DNA of 37,277 nt from a virus. Shown one piece after another: positions 8,951 through 16,827 of this stretch. Made by a program: the position numbers and the translations under genes. The stretch covers positions 1-37,277 of IMG/VR virus record IMGVR_UViG_3300025732_000118; one strand, 5' to 3'. The notes beneath the pieces are model-generated. The model was not told where the DNA came from. It worked only from the letters and a program-made list of their open reading frames with translations, and did not search any database. Each line of letters starts with the position of its first letter. Position 1 is the stretch's first letter.

Positions 8951-9756
8951 TTAAGATCTAGCTTTCGCTGCTCTCTCAGAAGCTTTTCGCTTTTGAGAAA
9001 TTTTATCATTTGTAACGTCAACCGTAACTGATTCAATTATTTTTAATAGTTGAAAAATAAATGCTTGGTCTTCAACCTGAAATAAATTAAAAATTATTTG
9101 CAAAGAGGACCAATCTTTGCCCATATAAGTTCCGCTAGCCCCGTCCCACTTATCTGGTAAATAGCTATAAATAAAAAATGCCACTTGAGCCTCTACCGGA
9201 AAATCGGCATCGGTCAGTGGCATTTTTTCAGGATCAGGCAGACGACCTAGCTGTTCGCAAATAGCTAAGTATTTTTCAACTGATATATCGCCTTCTTGTT
9301 TTATACGGCGTCGAATTAGTTTACTTACTTCTTCGACTTGTTCTTCGAAAAATTTGCTAAGTCACCTACAGTATCTACTACCCAAGTATCAAAATCTGGG
9401 CTATTTTTCATAAGTGTTGCAGCATTATCGCTAGTATAAACAAGTTCTTTCATATCTGCCGGAAGTGTTGATGTATCCACTAACAGAAGCTCTTCTAAGT
9501 AAGATACTTTTAAACCTTTCCAGCCTTTTACTACAGCTTCCGTATACTCAGCTGCGAACCTATCTTCATCTAGCTCTTCTTCGGGTTGTCTAGTGCGTCG
9601 ATTAAACTTTGTAGTAACACAACGCTTACGAAGTTTTAACATTTCTTCCCGTGACAAAAAGCACAAGTCTACCATAAAACCAGGAAATCCTGGGTACTCA
9701 AAACTGACTACTTTGCTTGGAGTCAGTAGAGTAGAAAGAGAAATTGAATCTGCCAT
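8951..9756 (-). CDS. GT: Tail assembly chaperone GT (-1 frameshift fusion product)
   Basis: The second chaperone is made by a -1 ribosomal frameshift near the end of G. After the slip at A AAT TTT (9355-9349), the new frame reads FEEQVEEVSKLIRRRIKQEG and stays open, without a stop, through the reading frame beginning MPLTDADFPVEAQ (ATG at 9223) to the stop at 8951. The join is 9756-9349 then 9349-8951, giving about 268 residues. The T part has LPDKWDGASGTYMGKDWS and ends in a basic tail. In lambda, G and GT coat the tape measure protein and recruit tail tube subunits. Independent start at the internal ATG is less likely, because the 126 bases before it are coding-like and in frame. Confidence 0.85.
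9325..9756 (-). CDS. G: Tail assembly chaperone G
   Basis: The 143-residue product of the unshifted frame is the abundant tail assembly chaperone. Its position between tail tube and tape measure and its acidic helical composition fit lambda G. A slippery heptamer lies 8 codons before its stop. The last residues, NFSKNKSKK, are replaced by the T domain in the frameshift product. The N-terminal MADSISLSTLLTPSK and the segment FPGFMVDLCFLSREEMLKLR resemble chaperones of other siphoviruses. A consensus promoter lies about 65-95 bases upstream, so G begins its own transcript. Confidence 0.85.
   Translation of the reverse strand: MADSISLSTLLTPSKVVSFEYPGFPGFMVDLCFLSREEMLKLRKRCVTTKFNRRTRQPEEELDEDRFAAEYTEAVVKGWKGLKVSYLEELLLVDTSTLPADMKELVYTSDNAATLMKNSPDFDTWVVDTVGDLANFSKNKSKK
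9349..9355 (-). other. Programmed -1 frameshift site (A AAT TTT slippery heptamer)
   Basis: On the coding strand the frame is GCA AAT TTT TCG, so the heptamer fits X XXY YYZ in the correct register for a -1 slip. Both the incoming and receiving frames are open. Frameshifting at this place is a conserved feature of long-tailed phages. I did not identify a clear downstream pseudoknot. Confidence 0.85.
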
Positions 9757-9787
9757 AATATCTTTTCCAATTATTATACTTATAAAC

Positions 9788-9811
9788 GTAGGGGAGTATA
9801 TACTCCCCTAC
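9788..9811 (-). repeat. Perfect 24-nt palindrome in the leader of the G transcript
   Basis: The sequence GTAGGGGAGTA followed by its exact complement forms a 24-nt perfect palindrome. It begins only about 4 bases after the predicted start point of the adjacent minus-strand promoter, so the G mRNA would carry a 5' stem-loop. No U-run follows it in the minus direction (GTTTATAAG), which argues against a normal terminator. It could be a stabilising 5' hairpin, an operator, or a weak terminator for tail tube transcripts. Confidence 0.6.
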
Positions 9812-9821
9812 TTTGTAACCT

Positions 9822-9850
9822 ATTATAGATTACTACTACTTAAAAGTCAA
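9822..9850 (-). promoter_or_regulatory. Sigma70-type promoter for the tail chaperone/tail genes
   Basis: On the minus strand TTGACT (9850-9845) and TATAAT (9827-9822) are separated by exactly 17 bases. It lies in the 103-base gap between the tail tube and G, so it would start a separate transcript for G/GT, tape measure and tail tip genes, with transcription starting near 9815. Confidence 0.8.
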
Positions 9851-9859
9851 CTACTTTTT

Positions 9860-11095
9860 TTATGCAGGTGTCAGTCCGTAGTATTTAACCGTCATCTCAT
9901 TTGTATTTGTAATATCTGACGGTAGACCCATAAAGTTTACTTCTACAGAAATTACATCTTCAATTGAATGAGTTGGAATTTCTAAGTGAGCGTCTGGAAT
10001 ATTAAATTCTACTTTCGGGCTGCTTGCTCCGCCAATAGAGAACACTAACGGGAACTCATTTCGATCTTTGGTAGTATTCGCAACCATGTTACGGAATAGC
10101 GCACCTGAACTATTTGCCGAAGTATCATCGTCCAAGTAAGCAGTAAAAGTTCCAGAAACACTACGAGTTCCAGTTACATGTCCTAAAGGAATGTTAACTT
10201 TTGCAAGTTCTTCTGGAGTTAAATATGTAATATTGTTTTCAACAGTGATCGAACCCCCCGTAAGAACTATATTGTAGTATTTAGGATTGCCTCCTACGGC
10301 CCCGAACTCTGCCATAGTAGTACTTACGTTTGCAGTGGTTAAACGATTTCGAATAAATGAATTAGTTGAGTTAATTGCTTCATTTACACTATTTGCAGTT
10401 GTTAGCACTGCAGGGAAAGTGTTAGAATGCGAAATATTTTTTGCAAAGCCAGACCATTGCAATTGAGCAATTCCTTCAATATCAAAATCAATTGTAACAG
10501 CATTAACGACTGCATCAGTTAACTTGTAAACGGTTTCAGGAGCTGAAGTGTTACCTGTGGAACTCATTGCAAAATACATTTCAAAGGTGCGCAATGCAGT
10601 TTTGTTTGATTTTGCAAAATCAATAGTTAAGTTTGAAGTAGTTGAGTATACTCCAGTTGAAGTAGAGCCCCAGTTATTTCCAGCAGCTCTAGCTGTTCCT
10701 ACGTTAGCGGCAAAAGTTTCGCCAGCTCCCATTACCATATAAGCCCATAAAGGCTCTTCTACGGCATGAACATACCCAACGGCATTATCTACGTACCCAC
10801 CAACTGATGTAGTTCTTCCTCCCGCGGACTTAAAAGGACGAACATAAGTTGTTAAGCTCCACTCTACTGGTGCGAGCGCAGTATTAAAGGCTAATTTGCC
10901 TCTTCTTGATCTATTATTCGAGTCTGCGGCTTCTGTAAGAGTAACTTCAACACTTTCTGTTGCTTGACTAAATGCATAGCCATCTAATACTGGAATATCC
11001 CACCAAGTATTAGAGTTATTACTGCCGGTCAAAGTTGAGTCGAAATCTCGAATATATACTTTAGCATTTCTACTAAGTTGTAATGTTTCAGCCAT
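9860..11095 (-). CDS. Major tail tube protein
   Basis: The 411-residue protein occupies the position of lambda V, between the tail terminator and the chaperones. Its N-terminus (MAETLQLSRNAKVYIRDFDS) and beta-rich, Ser/Thr/Asn-rich composition fit tail tube proteins of siphoviruses, which form hexameric rings around the tape measure. It is longer than most tube subunits (about 200-250 residues). The additional segment, roughly residues 230-330, may be a surface domain. It has a good CGGAG ribosome site and a hairpin in the leader about 30 bases upstream. No similarity beyond context and composition could be checked. Confidence 0.78.
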   Translation of the reverse strand: MAETLQLSRNAKVYIRDFDSTLTGSNNSNTWWDIPVLDGYAFSQATESVEVTLTEAADSNNRSRRGKLAFNTALAPVEWSLTTYVRPFKSAGGRTTSVGGYVDNAVGYVHAVEEPLWAYMVMGAGETFAANVGTARAAGNNWGSTSTGVYSTTSNLTIDFAKSNKTALRTFEMYFAMSSTGNTSAPETVYKLTDAVVNAVTIDFDIEGIAQLQWSGFAKNISHSNTFPAVLTTANSVNEAINSTNSFIRNRLTTANVSTTMAEFGAVGGNPKYYNIVLTGGSITVENNITYLTPEELAKVNIPLGHVTGTRSVSGTFTAYLDDDTSANSSGALFRNMVANTTKDRNEFPLVFSIGGASSPKVEFNIPDAHLEIPTHSIEDVISVEVNFMGLPSDITNTNEMTVKYYGLTPA

Positions 11096-11123
11096 TTTGG
11101 TCTCCGAAACTGATTTCTCAGCA

Positions 11124-11144
11124 TTGAGCTTGAAGCAAGCTCAA
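11124..11144 (-). repeat. Hairpin between tail terminator and tail tube genes
   Basis: TTGAGCTTG (11124-11132) and CAAGCTCAA (11136-11144) pair perfectly as a 9-bp stem with a 3-base loop, just upstream of the tail tube start. No U-run follows in the minus direction, so it is more likely an mRNA processing or stability element for the highly expressed tube gene than a terminator. Confidence 0.5.
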
Positions 11145-11146
11145 AA

Positions 11147-11602
11147 TTAATATCGAACCTCGCACAATATTTCGCCGATTCCTAAAGGAGCCATTACTCC
11201 TTCATCGGTATCTAGGCTTAATATTGTTATTGCCTGAGTATACCCTTCCTGCCCTGAGCGAGTGGTATACTTCAGTCTACTATTATTTTCCAAGGACGTT
11301 TCAACGTCTTCCATTAGAGCCTCTAGTGCTTCTACAGGATCTTCTTCGTTTACATAGCAAGTGATTTTGATGCTTAAAAATCTATCTTTATAGCCACCGC
11401 CTTGATACGTGCGATTTTCTAATCCTGCGTTTACACATAAACTTGGAAATTCTTCAATTTCATCCCAATACTTTAATCGTGGATGAACATTTTGCGATAC
11501 ATCACTAACAAAAGTTCCTGTACCATTTATAGTTTTTAATACTTCTACAATCGCTTCTACTATAGCCAGTCGTCGTGTAGTATATATTCTTGAGACTGAC
11601 AT
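11147..11602 (-). CDS. Tail terminator protein (lambda U position)
   Basis: The 151-residue protein lies directly before the tail tube, the usual position of the tail terminator that caps the tube and joins it to the head. Features typical of the family are an N-terminal helix (RRLAIVEAIVEVLKTING), a central FPSLCVNAG strand, and a segment on component values ending in LGIGEILCEVRY. The length fits this family (about 130-160 residues). It starts 2 bases after the stop of the upstream large gene. The call rests on position, size and pattern. Confidence 0.7.
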   Translation of the reverse strand: MSVSRIYTTRRLAIVEAIVEVLKTINGTGTFVSDVSQNVHPRLKYWDEIEEFPSLCVNAGLENRTYQGGGYKDRFLSIKITCYVNEEDPVEALEALMEDVETSLENNSRLKYTTRSGQEGYTQAITILSLDTDEGVMAPLGIGEILCEVRY

Positions 11603-11604
11603 AG

Positions 11605-13293
11605 TTATATTCTCCGAGTATAAATTCGAGCCTTTAGCATTTCTGCTGCAATATTACGTATAGCTCGATCAATTAGTGGGCGAGGATCACGCTCTCGAGT
11701 AGCCCAGGGAAATCTTCCTATGCCCATCTCAAATACTTGGTAAGGATCTCGCTGATAAGTATAATCTATGCTCGGAAATCCTTGTTTGGTTTGTGTAATA
11801 TTTCTAACTTGAACACTTTGAGCAAATCTTCCTGTGCGTGTTTCAAGTCTAGGAGCTACCATTAATTTATCTAATTCTACGGGCAATTCTTTATTAATAT
11901 ATGTAATCATTTCTAAAGGACTTGCTGACAGTTTAGTTGGAGGCTCAATTGGTGCAGTTATTCCACGAACTGACTTAGCTTTGATTGGCGTGCCTTTTTT
12001 AGCTTTTGAAGTTTGCCCAGACTTTATAATATTTTTAGTAGAAGATTCAACAATTTCACTTGCTTTAACTTGTATAGCTTTATTTTTAGGGCCTTTTACT
12101 CTCACTCCTTTTGTTTTTAAAAGTTTATGCGTAACTTTTTGAAATAAGGCAGTCTCGATAACTTGAACTAAATTTGGAGACCCCGTGATATATGCGTATA
12201 AACTAGTAATTTTGCTTTTAATAAATAAAGAAGTATCTCGCTCTAAAGATGACTGAGAAGCATTAAATGCTGTGCCTTGTGTAGACACTATTACAGTCAT
12301 TTCCGATCTAAGGTTTCCTGTTTTCATATTAACATCATGTTTTAAAAAAGTTTCAACTCTATTTTCAACTATATCATTTATATTAACAGGAATTTCATTA
12401 AAACCTAAAGGAACAAATTTTCTTATAGCTTGAATTGCCATACCTTCAAGATTTTGAGCAGCTACATTATATAATAATTTTGCTACTCCTTTCATTGATT
12501 TGGCTTGCTCTCTTAGAGCAGCTGCACCTTCCCCCAAACTTCTAGTGATATTGAAGAGTTGGGCTGATAGACCTATTGAACCTCCATGTGCAACATCCAG
12601 ACTTCTATCAACTTTTTTTTCTGAATCGTTTAATTTTATTACCTGATTAGCACTTAATTTAAATATTTTTTTTAAATCGTCAATAATTGGTTTTATAAAT
12701 ACTTCTTTAATTTTTGCTTCTAAAGAATTATGATAATCTCTGCAATCTTGATGATTTTTAAATATAAACAAAAATTTAGTGTTTGAATCTTTTAAATTAT
12801 ATAATGAATTAGCTATTAATGTTTCTTTAAGACTTATTAATTCACTTCCTCTTTTTGTGATTGGCCCAAGTTGTTCATTACTAAGATTGCCAGATATTAT
12901 ACTTAATGCTTTTAGTTCTCTATCTTTTGCTAAACTTTTCGCCTCGACTATAAGATCATTTAACTGAGTCTTATAACTAAAAGAACTATCGAATATATTA
13001 ATCTTTAAACTATCTTCATTCTTTGTTTTTAAGTCTACAAAAGTATTTGTTTTTAGATTATCGTAATTTTCAAGTACAGTTCCAAAAATTCCATAACTTG
13101 ATGTGGTTCCAATCGTTCTTGCAGCACCTTTTCCTCTCAGCATCAAATCTAAAGTAAATTTTAATTCTTCTATGTCTAATATATAAATAGTACCAAGTCT
13201 ATTTTGTAGTTCTTCTCTTCTGGACCTATTTTTTTCGTCCATATCTTTGACTATAGCTGCGTTTATTTGACGTAAAGTTGCTCTTATAGTCAT
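11605..13293 (-). CDS. Large neck / tail-completion candidate protein (562 aa)
   Basis: This gene sits where phages usually encode a small tail-completion or neck protein (lambda Z or HK97 gp10 position), but it is about three times longer. The C-terminal 90 residues (LETRTGRFAQSVQV...DYTYQRDPYQVFEMG...PRPLIDRAIRNIAAEM) look like that class of protein, which often ends in a similar PR-[LI]-I...A motif. The first 450 residues are Lys-rich, partly helical and unfamiliar. One reading is a tail-completion domain with a large N-terminal extension; another is a virion protein with an unrelated role. It overlaps the upstream connector gene by 4 bases. Function is inferred from position only. Confidence 0.5.
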   Translation of the reverse strand: MTIRATLRQINAAIVKDMDEKNRSRREELQNRLGTIYILDIEELKFTLDLMLRGKGAARTIGTTSSYGIFGTVLENYDNLKTNTFVDLKTKNEDSLKINIFDSSFSYKTQLNDLIVEAKSLAKDRELKALSIISGNLSNEQLGPITKRGSELISLKETLIANSLYNLKDSNTKFLFIFKNHQDCRDYHNSLEAKIKEVFIKPIIDDLKKIFKLSANQVIKLNDSEKKVDRSLDVAHGGSIGLSAQLFNITRSLGEGAAALREQAKSMKGVAKLLYNVAAQNLEGMAIQAIRKFVPLGFNEIPVNINDIVENRVETFLKHDVNMKTGNLRSEMTVIVSTQGTAFNASQSSLERDTSLFIKSKITSLYAYITGSPNLVQVIETALFQKVTHKLLKTKGVRVKGPKNKAIQVKASEIVESSTKNIIKSGQTSKAKKGTPIKAKSVRGITAPIEPPTKLSASPLEMITYINKELPVELDKLMVAPRLETRTGRFAQSVQVRNITQTKQGFPSIDYTYQRDPYQVFEMGIGRFPWATRERDPRPLIDRAIRNIAAEMLKARIYTRRI

Positions 13294-13865
13294 ATTTTAT
13301 ACATATCAAGTACTCTTTTAATGTAGTCCGGAAAACTACCATCTTCGGAGTTCTTGGCATAAGAAATAGTGGCTGCTCCAAGACTTCTACGCTCTTTTCT
13401 TTCGTCTTTTAAGTAATATGTAACTAAATCAGCAATAGCAAGTTTTAAGTCAACTGGAGTATTTGCGTAGCCGCAAGTATAAGTAACTTTTACTGCACCA
13501 GTACCTTTTGGATAATTACGATAACGACCCTCTGAAGTTGTGCGAAATACACTGTCGGATACTATATCGACCCAGTAATCAGAATTTGCTACTAAAAGAA
13601 CATAATCTGAAGATTGAGTTTCTCTTTCATAAACAGAAGAAATATTTACAATTGGGCTATACTTTAACTGAGCAGTATAAGTATCCCATTGTATATCAAA
13701 ATACTCAACAAAAGGAGTTGAGTAATAATCGATTATAGGATTGTCACAATAGTTTCTTACAAGTTGACTAATACTAGGGATAAGCATATTGATTTTTTCG
13801 TCATCTTTTACGCCTGTAATTCCCATCAAAGTTTTATAGTCATCAATTGTTATTAAGTCTGCCAT
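13290..13865 (-). CDS. Head-tail connector (HK97 gp6-like adaptor)
   Basis: The 191-residue product fits the DNA-packaging/head-tail connector family that binds below the portal. The N-terminus MADLITIDDYKTLMGI, the early helices (LIPSISQLVRNYCDNPI), the beta strands LKYSPIVNISSVYE and the KVTYTCGYANTPVDLKLAIADLV motif are typical of gp6/gp15-type adaptors. It is the first gene after the capsid terminator and shares ATGA with the next gene. No separate promoter was recognised, so it may depend on read-through. Confidence 0.8.
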   Translation of the reverse strand: MADLITIDDYKTLMGITGVKDDEKINMLIPSISQLVRNYCDNPIIDYYSTPFVEYFDIQWDTYTAQLKYSPIVNISSVYERETQSSDYVLLVANSDYWVDIVSDSVFRTTSEGRYRNYPKGTGAVKVTYTCGYANTPVDLKLAIADLVTYYLKDERKERRSLGAATISYAKNSEDGSFPDYIKRVLDMYKI

Positions 13866-13908
13866 ATAATCAACTTATAAAAAACTTGACTGAGTAAATC
13901 GATTTAGA

Positions 13909-13938
13909 AAAAGGAGAGGGGAAGGCCCCTCTCCTTTT
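13909..13938 (-). terminator. Intrinsic terminator after the capsid gene
   Basis: A 13-bp perfect stem (13909-13921 with 13926-13938, loop AAGG) lies 20 bases downstream of the capsid stop codon. In the minus direction the stem is followed by a short T-run, TTTTTC when counted from the stem end. It would limit transcription from the capsid gene into the connector and tail genes. Confidence 0.85.
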
Positions 13939-13958
13939 GTTGCAAGCTACTATGTAAC

Positions 13959-15365
13959 TTACGAGGAAGGATACTGAAGTGCCCACTTCGAAGTGGCGCC
14001 ATCGATAAGATCGATAAAGCCGATTCTCTGTGAAGCAACCAGAACACGACGCTGATTTTCAACATCATAATCTGACTCAACAGTGACCCCACGAAGCCGA
14101 GGAACAACGAAGTTACGAGCGTAAACAGCCACTGCAGCATACTTGTTAGCAGCAGGAGTTGCAAACTCATCGCACAGCAGTACACGGCTTCCATACACTT
14201 GTCCTACTTGACCCGAAACCTTTGTAGCCAAGTTTCCAACTAGGTTCATATCTTGGAATTCTGCGTCTTCGAGCAGTTCAAAATAGGTGCGCTGGTTAAC
14301 GATGTAAACAACGTCTTCCGGGCGAACACCATACTTGCCCATGTTCTTACGCAGCGTTAACAGATTTGCAGTTGTAACAGCTGCATTTGCAGTCGTTACG
14401 CCAGTGATTTGAGTCTTGTGGCTGTCTAAATCTGCCAGCTTGATAAGACCGTCGTAAGAAGCGCCTGAAGTATTAAAAGGACCATCAGCATGATTACCTA
14501 CCAGCAGCGAAGCTTCGATTGCACGAGCATGCGAACGAATCATCGACTCACGAATCAACGGAAGAATCGGCAGAATTGCATCTTCTTCAGTTTCGTTGCC
14601 AAGATAGCTCTTCGAAATCAGCTTCTTCGTGGTCAGCACGCGTTCGGTCATCGATACGCCAATGTAAGGCGAACCGTATGCATTCGAACGAGGATCTAAG
14701 TTACCTTTCGGTGACGATCCGCTTGCGCTCTGGTTTGAAGTAAATTCTGCATAACCTGCGTCTGGCAGAATTGGCAGAATCAGACTTGCTGCGGTCATCT
14801 GAATTTCACGGAACAGAGGAGCAAGAATCAGAGCATTTTGAATATCACGCTCGATGCTTGTAGAAACGATCTGCTCGAAGTCAGCCGAAGAAACTTCTAC
14901 GCCTGCCTGAGTGTTTACTTTCTGAATCAGTGAACGTCCCAGAGTCGTGTCCTGCCAGCCCTTACGAGTTACCAGGCCTAGTACATATGCATCGTCAGCA
15001 TCTTTTGCAAATGCCTTCTTCCAGTCTGAGTCTGTACGATCATTGAAAATACGCTTTGATTCGCGCATCTTCATGATTTCTTGTGACTTTTCCGAAATTT
15101 CACCGCGCAGTTCGTTTACGATCTTTTCCAGATCGGCGTTCTTGTCGGCAAAACGCTTCTCAATGTCAGCTACAAGGCGCTCAGCACCCGTGGTTACTGC
15201 TACCGAGATTTTATCGGAGAGTGCCTTTTCTTCCGATTGCTTGCGAGCAGCTTCTTCTGCAGCAACTCGAGCCTTTTCTTCACGCTCAATTTGCGCAGCA
15301 GCTAACGTCTGTGCAGTCTTTTCTGCGACAGAAGCTACCAATGCTTCTAAATCTTTTGGATCCAT
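13959..15365 (-). CDS. Candidate nested in-frame product: scaffold-capsid made from internal start Met286
   Basis: Codon 286 of the fusion is an ATG (15365-15363) preceded by AAGGAG with 9 bases between, a stronger ribosome site than most in this genome. Starting there gives a 468-residue protein with the coiled-coil scaffold and the capsid fold, but no protease. Capsid subunits could thus be made in excess of protease, as lambda does with the nested C/Nu3 genes. The ribosome site and frame are seen; use of this start is inference. Confidence 0.6.
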   Translation of the reverse strand: MDPKDLEALVASVAEKTAQTLAAAQIEREEKARVAAEEAARKQSEEKALSDKISVAVTTGAERLVADIEKRFADKNADLEKIVNELRGEISEKSQEIMKMRESKRIFNDRTDSDWKKAFAKDADDAYVLGLVTRKGWQDTTLGRSLIQKVNTQAGVEVSSADFEQIVSTSIERDIQNALILAPLFREIQMTAASLILPILPDAGYAEFTSNQSASGSSPKGNLDPRSNAYGSPYIGVSMTERVLTTKKLISKSYLGNETEEDAILPILPLIRESMIRSHARAIEASLLVGNHADGPFNTSGASYDGLIKLADLDSHKTQITGVTTANAAVTTANLLTLRKNMGKYGVRPEDVVYIVNQRTYFELLEDAEFQDMNLVGNLATKVSGQVGQVYGSRVLLCDEFATPAANKYAAVAVYARNFVVPRLRGVTVESDYDVENQRRVLVASQRIGFIDLIDGATSKWALQYPSS

Positions 15366-16220
15366 GTGTTTAATCTCCTTAGTTGCGACTTTAGTCGCTT
15401 CTCCCGGCGCAGTGGCGCTCGAAGATTCAGCATTTACTTTTTCTTCAAGTCCTTCTAGGCCGTCATTCATGAACGTTCTTTTAAATAATTGATAATCCTC
15501 GGACGAATCAAAGGACTTTGACAATGAAAAGACGGCAGATTGATTTGCCGGTACAGAAACAACCGAAATCTCAAACAGTTCTGCGTCCTTAACTCTAAAT
15601 CCGTCGGTTTCCGGCATATAATCGGCATCCTTGATTCGAAAACCTACGGAAAAAGCGCCAAGGACTCCGTCTTTGATTAAGTCTAAAATCTCGCCAGCGG
15701 CTTTTGAGATTTTAGCCTTGATTCGTAAACCATCTGGATCTGGGTGAATTTCTACCGCTTTTCCAATTGGTTTTGCATACGAGTGATTGAAAAGAATTAC
15801 TGGATTTTTACGATAGTTATCCAGACCTCCTTTCATCCAAGCATTTGTTTCGATGATATCGCCAGTGCGATCAACATCTGGAGTGCTGGCAAGACCTGTA
15901 ATATAGGTATCACCATCTTCTGAAACAAGAGCTTTAAATTCTGTGCTTAAAAAGAAATTTTTATTCATAGCAATATCTACTCCCTTCGTAGCTTCTTCTT
16001 TACTAATTTTAGTAAGAGTAGAAACTTTGTGCCCTACAAGAGTTTCAGTTTCTTTTCCATCACGATAAATACGAATAAGTGCAGCAGGATCATCTTTACT
16101 AGCATTAATAGAAAAACTACTACCAGGAACTCCTAGAACACCTTCTGTCATTATATGTTCAATTCTTCCTTTGGCTGTGCCTCCAGAAGAATTCCACTTT
16201 ACATAATCTCCTACTTTCAT
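13959..16220 (-). CDS. Fused Tudor-like / S78 prohead protease / scaffold / HK97-fold major capsid protein
   Basis: One 753-codon frame holds the whole head-assembly set. Residues 1-75 (KVGDYVKWNSSGGTAKGRIE..., SKDDPAALIR) resemble the HVA1/DUF2945 Tudor-like domain. Residues about 105-232 are an HK97-type prohead protease with likely catalytic His146 (FNHSY), Ser191 (AFSVGF) and an acidic residue near 214-217 (ELFEISVVSVPANQSA). Residues about 285-390 are a charged Ala/Glu coiled coil expected to act as scaffold (delta domain). Residues about 400-753 are the HK97-fold capsid (ILPILPDAGYAEF..., QRRVLVASQRIGFIDL). Protease-capsid fusions are known; the N-terminal Tudor-like domain is less usual. 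Its start overlaps the upstream gene by ATGA. Confidence 0.92.
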   Translation of the reverse strand: MKVGDYVKWNSSGGTAKGRIEHIMTEGVLGVPGSSFSINASKDDPAALIRIYRDGKETETLVGHKVSTLTKISKEEATKGVDIAMNKNFFLSTEFKALVSEDGDTYITGLASTPDVDRTGDIIETNAWMKGGLDNYRKNPVILFNHSYAKPIGKAVEIHPDPDGLRIKAKISKAAGEILDLIKDGVLGAFSVGFRIKDADYMPETDGFRVKDAELFEISVVSVPANQSAVFSLSKSFDSSEDYQLFKRTFMNDGLEGLEEKVNAESSSATAPGEATKVATKEIKHMDPKDLEALVASVAEKTAQTLAAAQIEREEKARVAAEEAARKQSEEKALSDKISVAVTTGAERLVADIEKRFADKNADLEKIVNELRGEISEKSQEIMKMRESKRIFNDRTDSDWKKAFAKDADDAYVLGLVTRKGWQDTTLGRSLIQKVNTQAGVEVSSADFEQIVSTSIERDIQNALILAPLFREIQMTAASLILPILPDAGYAEFTSNQSASGSSPKGNLDPRSNAYGSPYIGVSMTERVLTTKKLISKSYLGNETEEDAILPILPLIRESMIRSHARAIEASLLVGNHADGPFNTSGASYDGLIKLADLDSHKTQITGVTTANAAVTTANLLTLRKNMGKYGVRPEDVVYIVNQRTYFELLEDAEFQDMNLVGNLATKVSGQVGQVYGSRVLLCDEFATPAANKYAAVAVYARNFVVPRLRGVTVESDYDVENQRRVLVASQRIGFIDLIDGATSKWALQYPSS

Positions 16221-16489
16221 TCTTCGGCAGGTTTAGAAGCTCGACGAGGCTTTACAGGCTCTTCTTCCGCTTCTCTTGCCACAGCATGAATTCCATCAAT
16301 TTTTGCAGCCAGTTCAGGGTGATACTTACGAATCTTACCTGGAATTCTTCCCCAAGACCCAAAGCACCGTATAATTAAATTTGGGCTAACTGGAAAGTCA
16401 GCCTGTTGCTTATACTCTCGCATTGTCATAAATTTATTTTTTTCTGCGAAATATTTGGCAACAATTTCTAAAAGTTGTCCTTTTGTCAT
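16217..16489 (-). CDS. Small basic protein of unknown function between portal and capsid
   Basis: The 90-residue product is not recognised with certainty. The middle part (REYKQQADFPVSPNLIIRCFGSWGRIPGKIRKYHPEL) has the look of a short DNA-binding repeat sometimes found next to homing endonucleases (FGSW...). The C-terminus is charged and disordered (EAEEEPVKPRRASKPAEE). It is coupled to the capsid fusion by an ATGA overlap and lies 2 bases after the upstream gene, so it is co-expressed with head genes. A nucleic-acid-binding role is only a guess. Confidence 0.6.
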   Translation of the reverse strand: MTKGQLLEIVAKYFAEKNKFMTMREYKQQADFPVSPNLIIRCFGSWGRIPGKIRKYHPELAAKIDGIHAVAREAEEEPVKPRRASKPAEE

Positions 16490-16491
16490 AG

Positions 16492-16827
16492 TTATACCGT
16501 AGTTAAATTGAATTTGGGTGAAGTTACCATACCTAGCGTGCTGGTAGCAATCACATAAAATTCGTAAGTTGTAGCTCCATCATATACTGAAGAAGTATTT
16601 GCGATTCCAGTACTTGTATTCAAAGATAGATTACCTGTGTTACCACTTGTACTAAAACTTAAATTTGCTCCTGTAAAATAAGTAGCAAAGTTAAATTCAG
16701 TAGTTCCTCTATCTACAAGCGGCAAACTCAGGGATAAAACTGAGTTTGCTTTATAAGCAAATTTTACTCGTGGACGTCTACGACGCCGACGCATTGCTCC
16801 TTCAAAGCTTCCGTCGCCGTATTCCAT
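16492..16827 (-). CDS. Small Arg-rich / Ig-like domain protein, possible head decoration
   Basis: The 111-residue product starts with an unusual Arg cluster (AMRRRRRRPRVKF), followed by a Thr/Ser/Gly-rich beta-sandwich-like part (NFATYFTGANLSFSTSGNTG) ending in TTYEFYVIATSTLGMVTSPKF. The second part resembles putative Ig or cadherin-like folds common on phage surfaces. Its location between portal and capsid genes suggests a minor head or decoration role. Its start codon overlaps the portal stop by one base. No family was assigned. Confidence 0.55.
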   Translation of the reverse strand: MEYGDGSFEGAMRRRRRRPRVKFAYKANSVLSLSLPLVDRGTTEFNFATYFTGANLSFSTSGNTGNLSLNTSTGIANTSSVYDGATTYEFYVIATSTLGMVTSPKFNLTTV

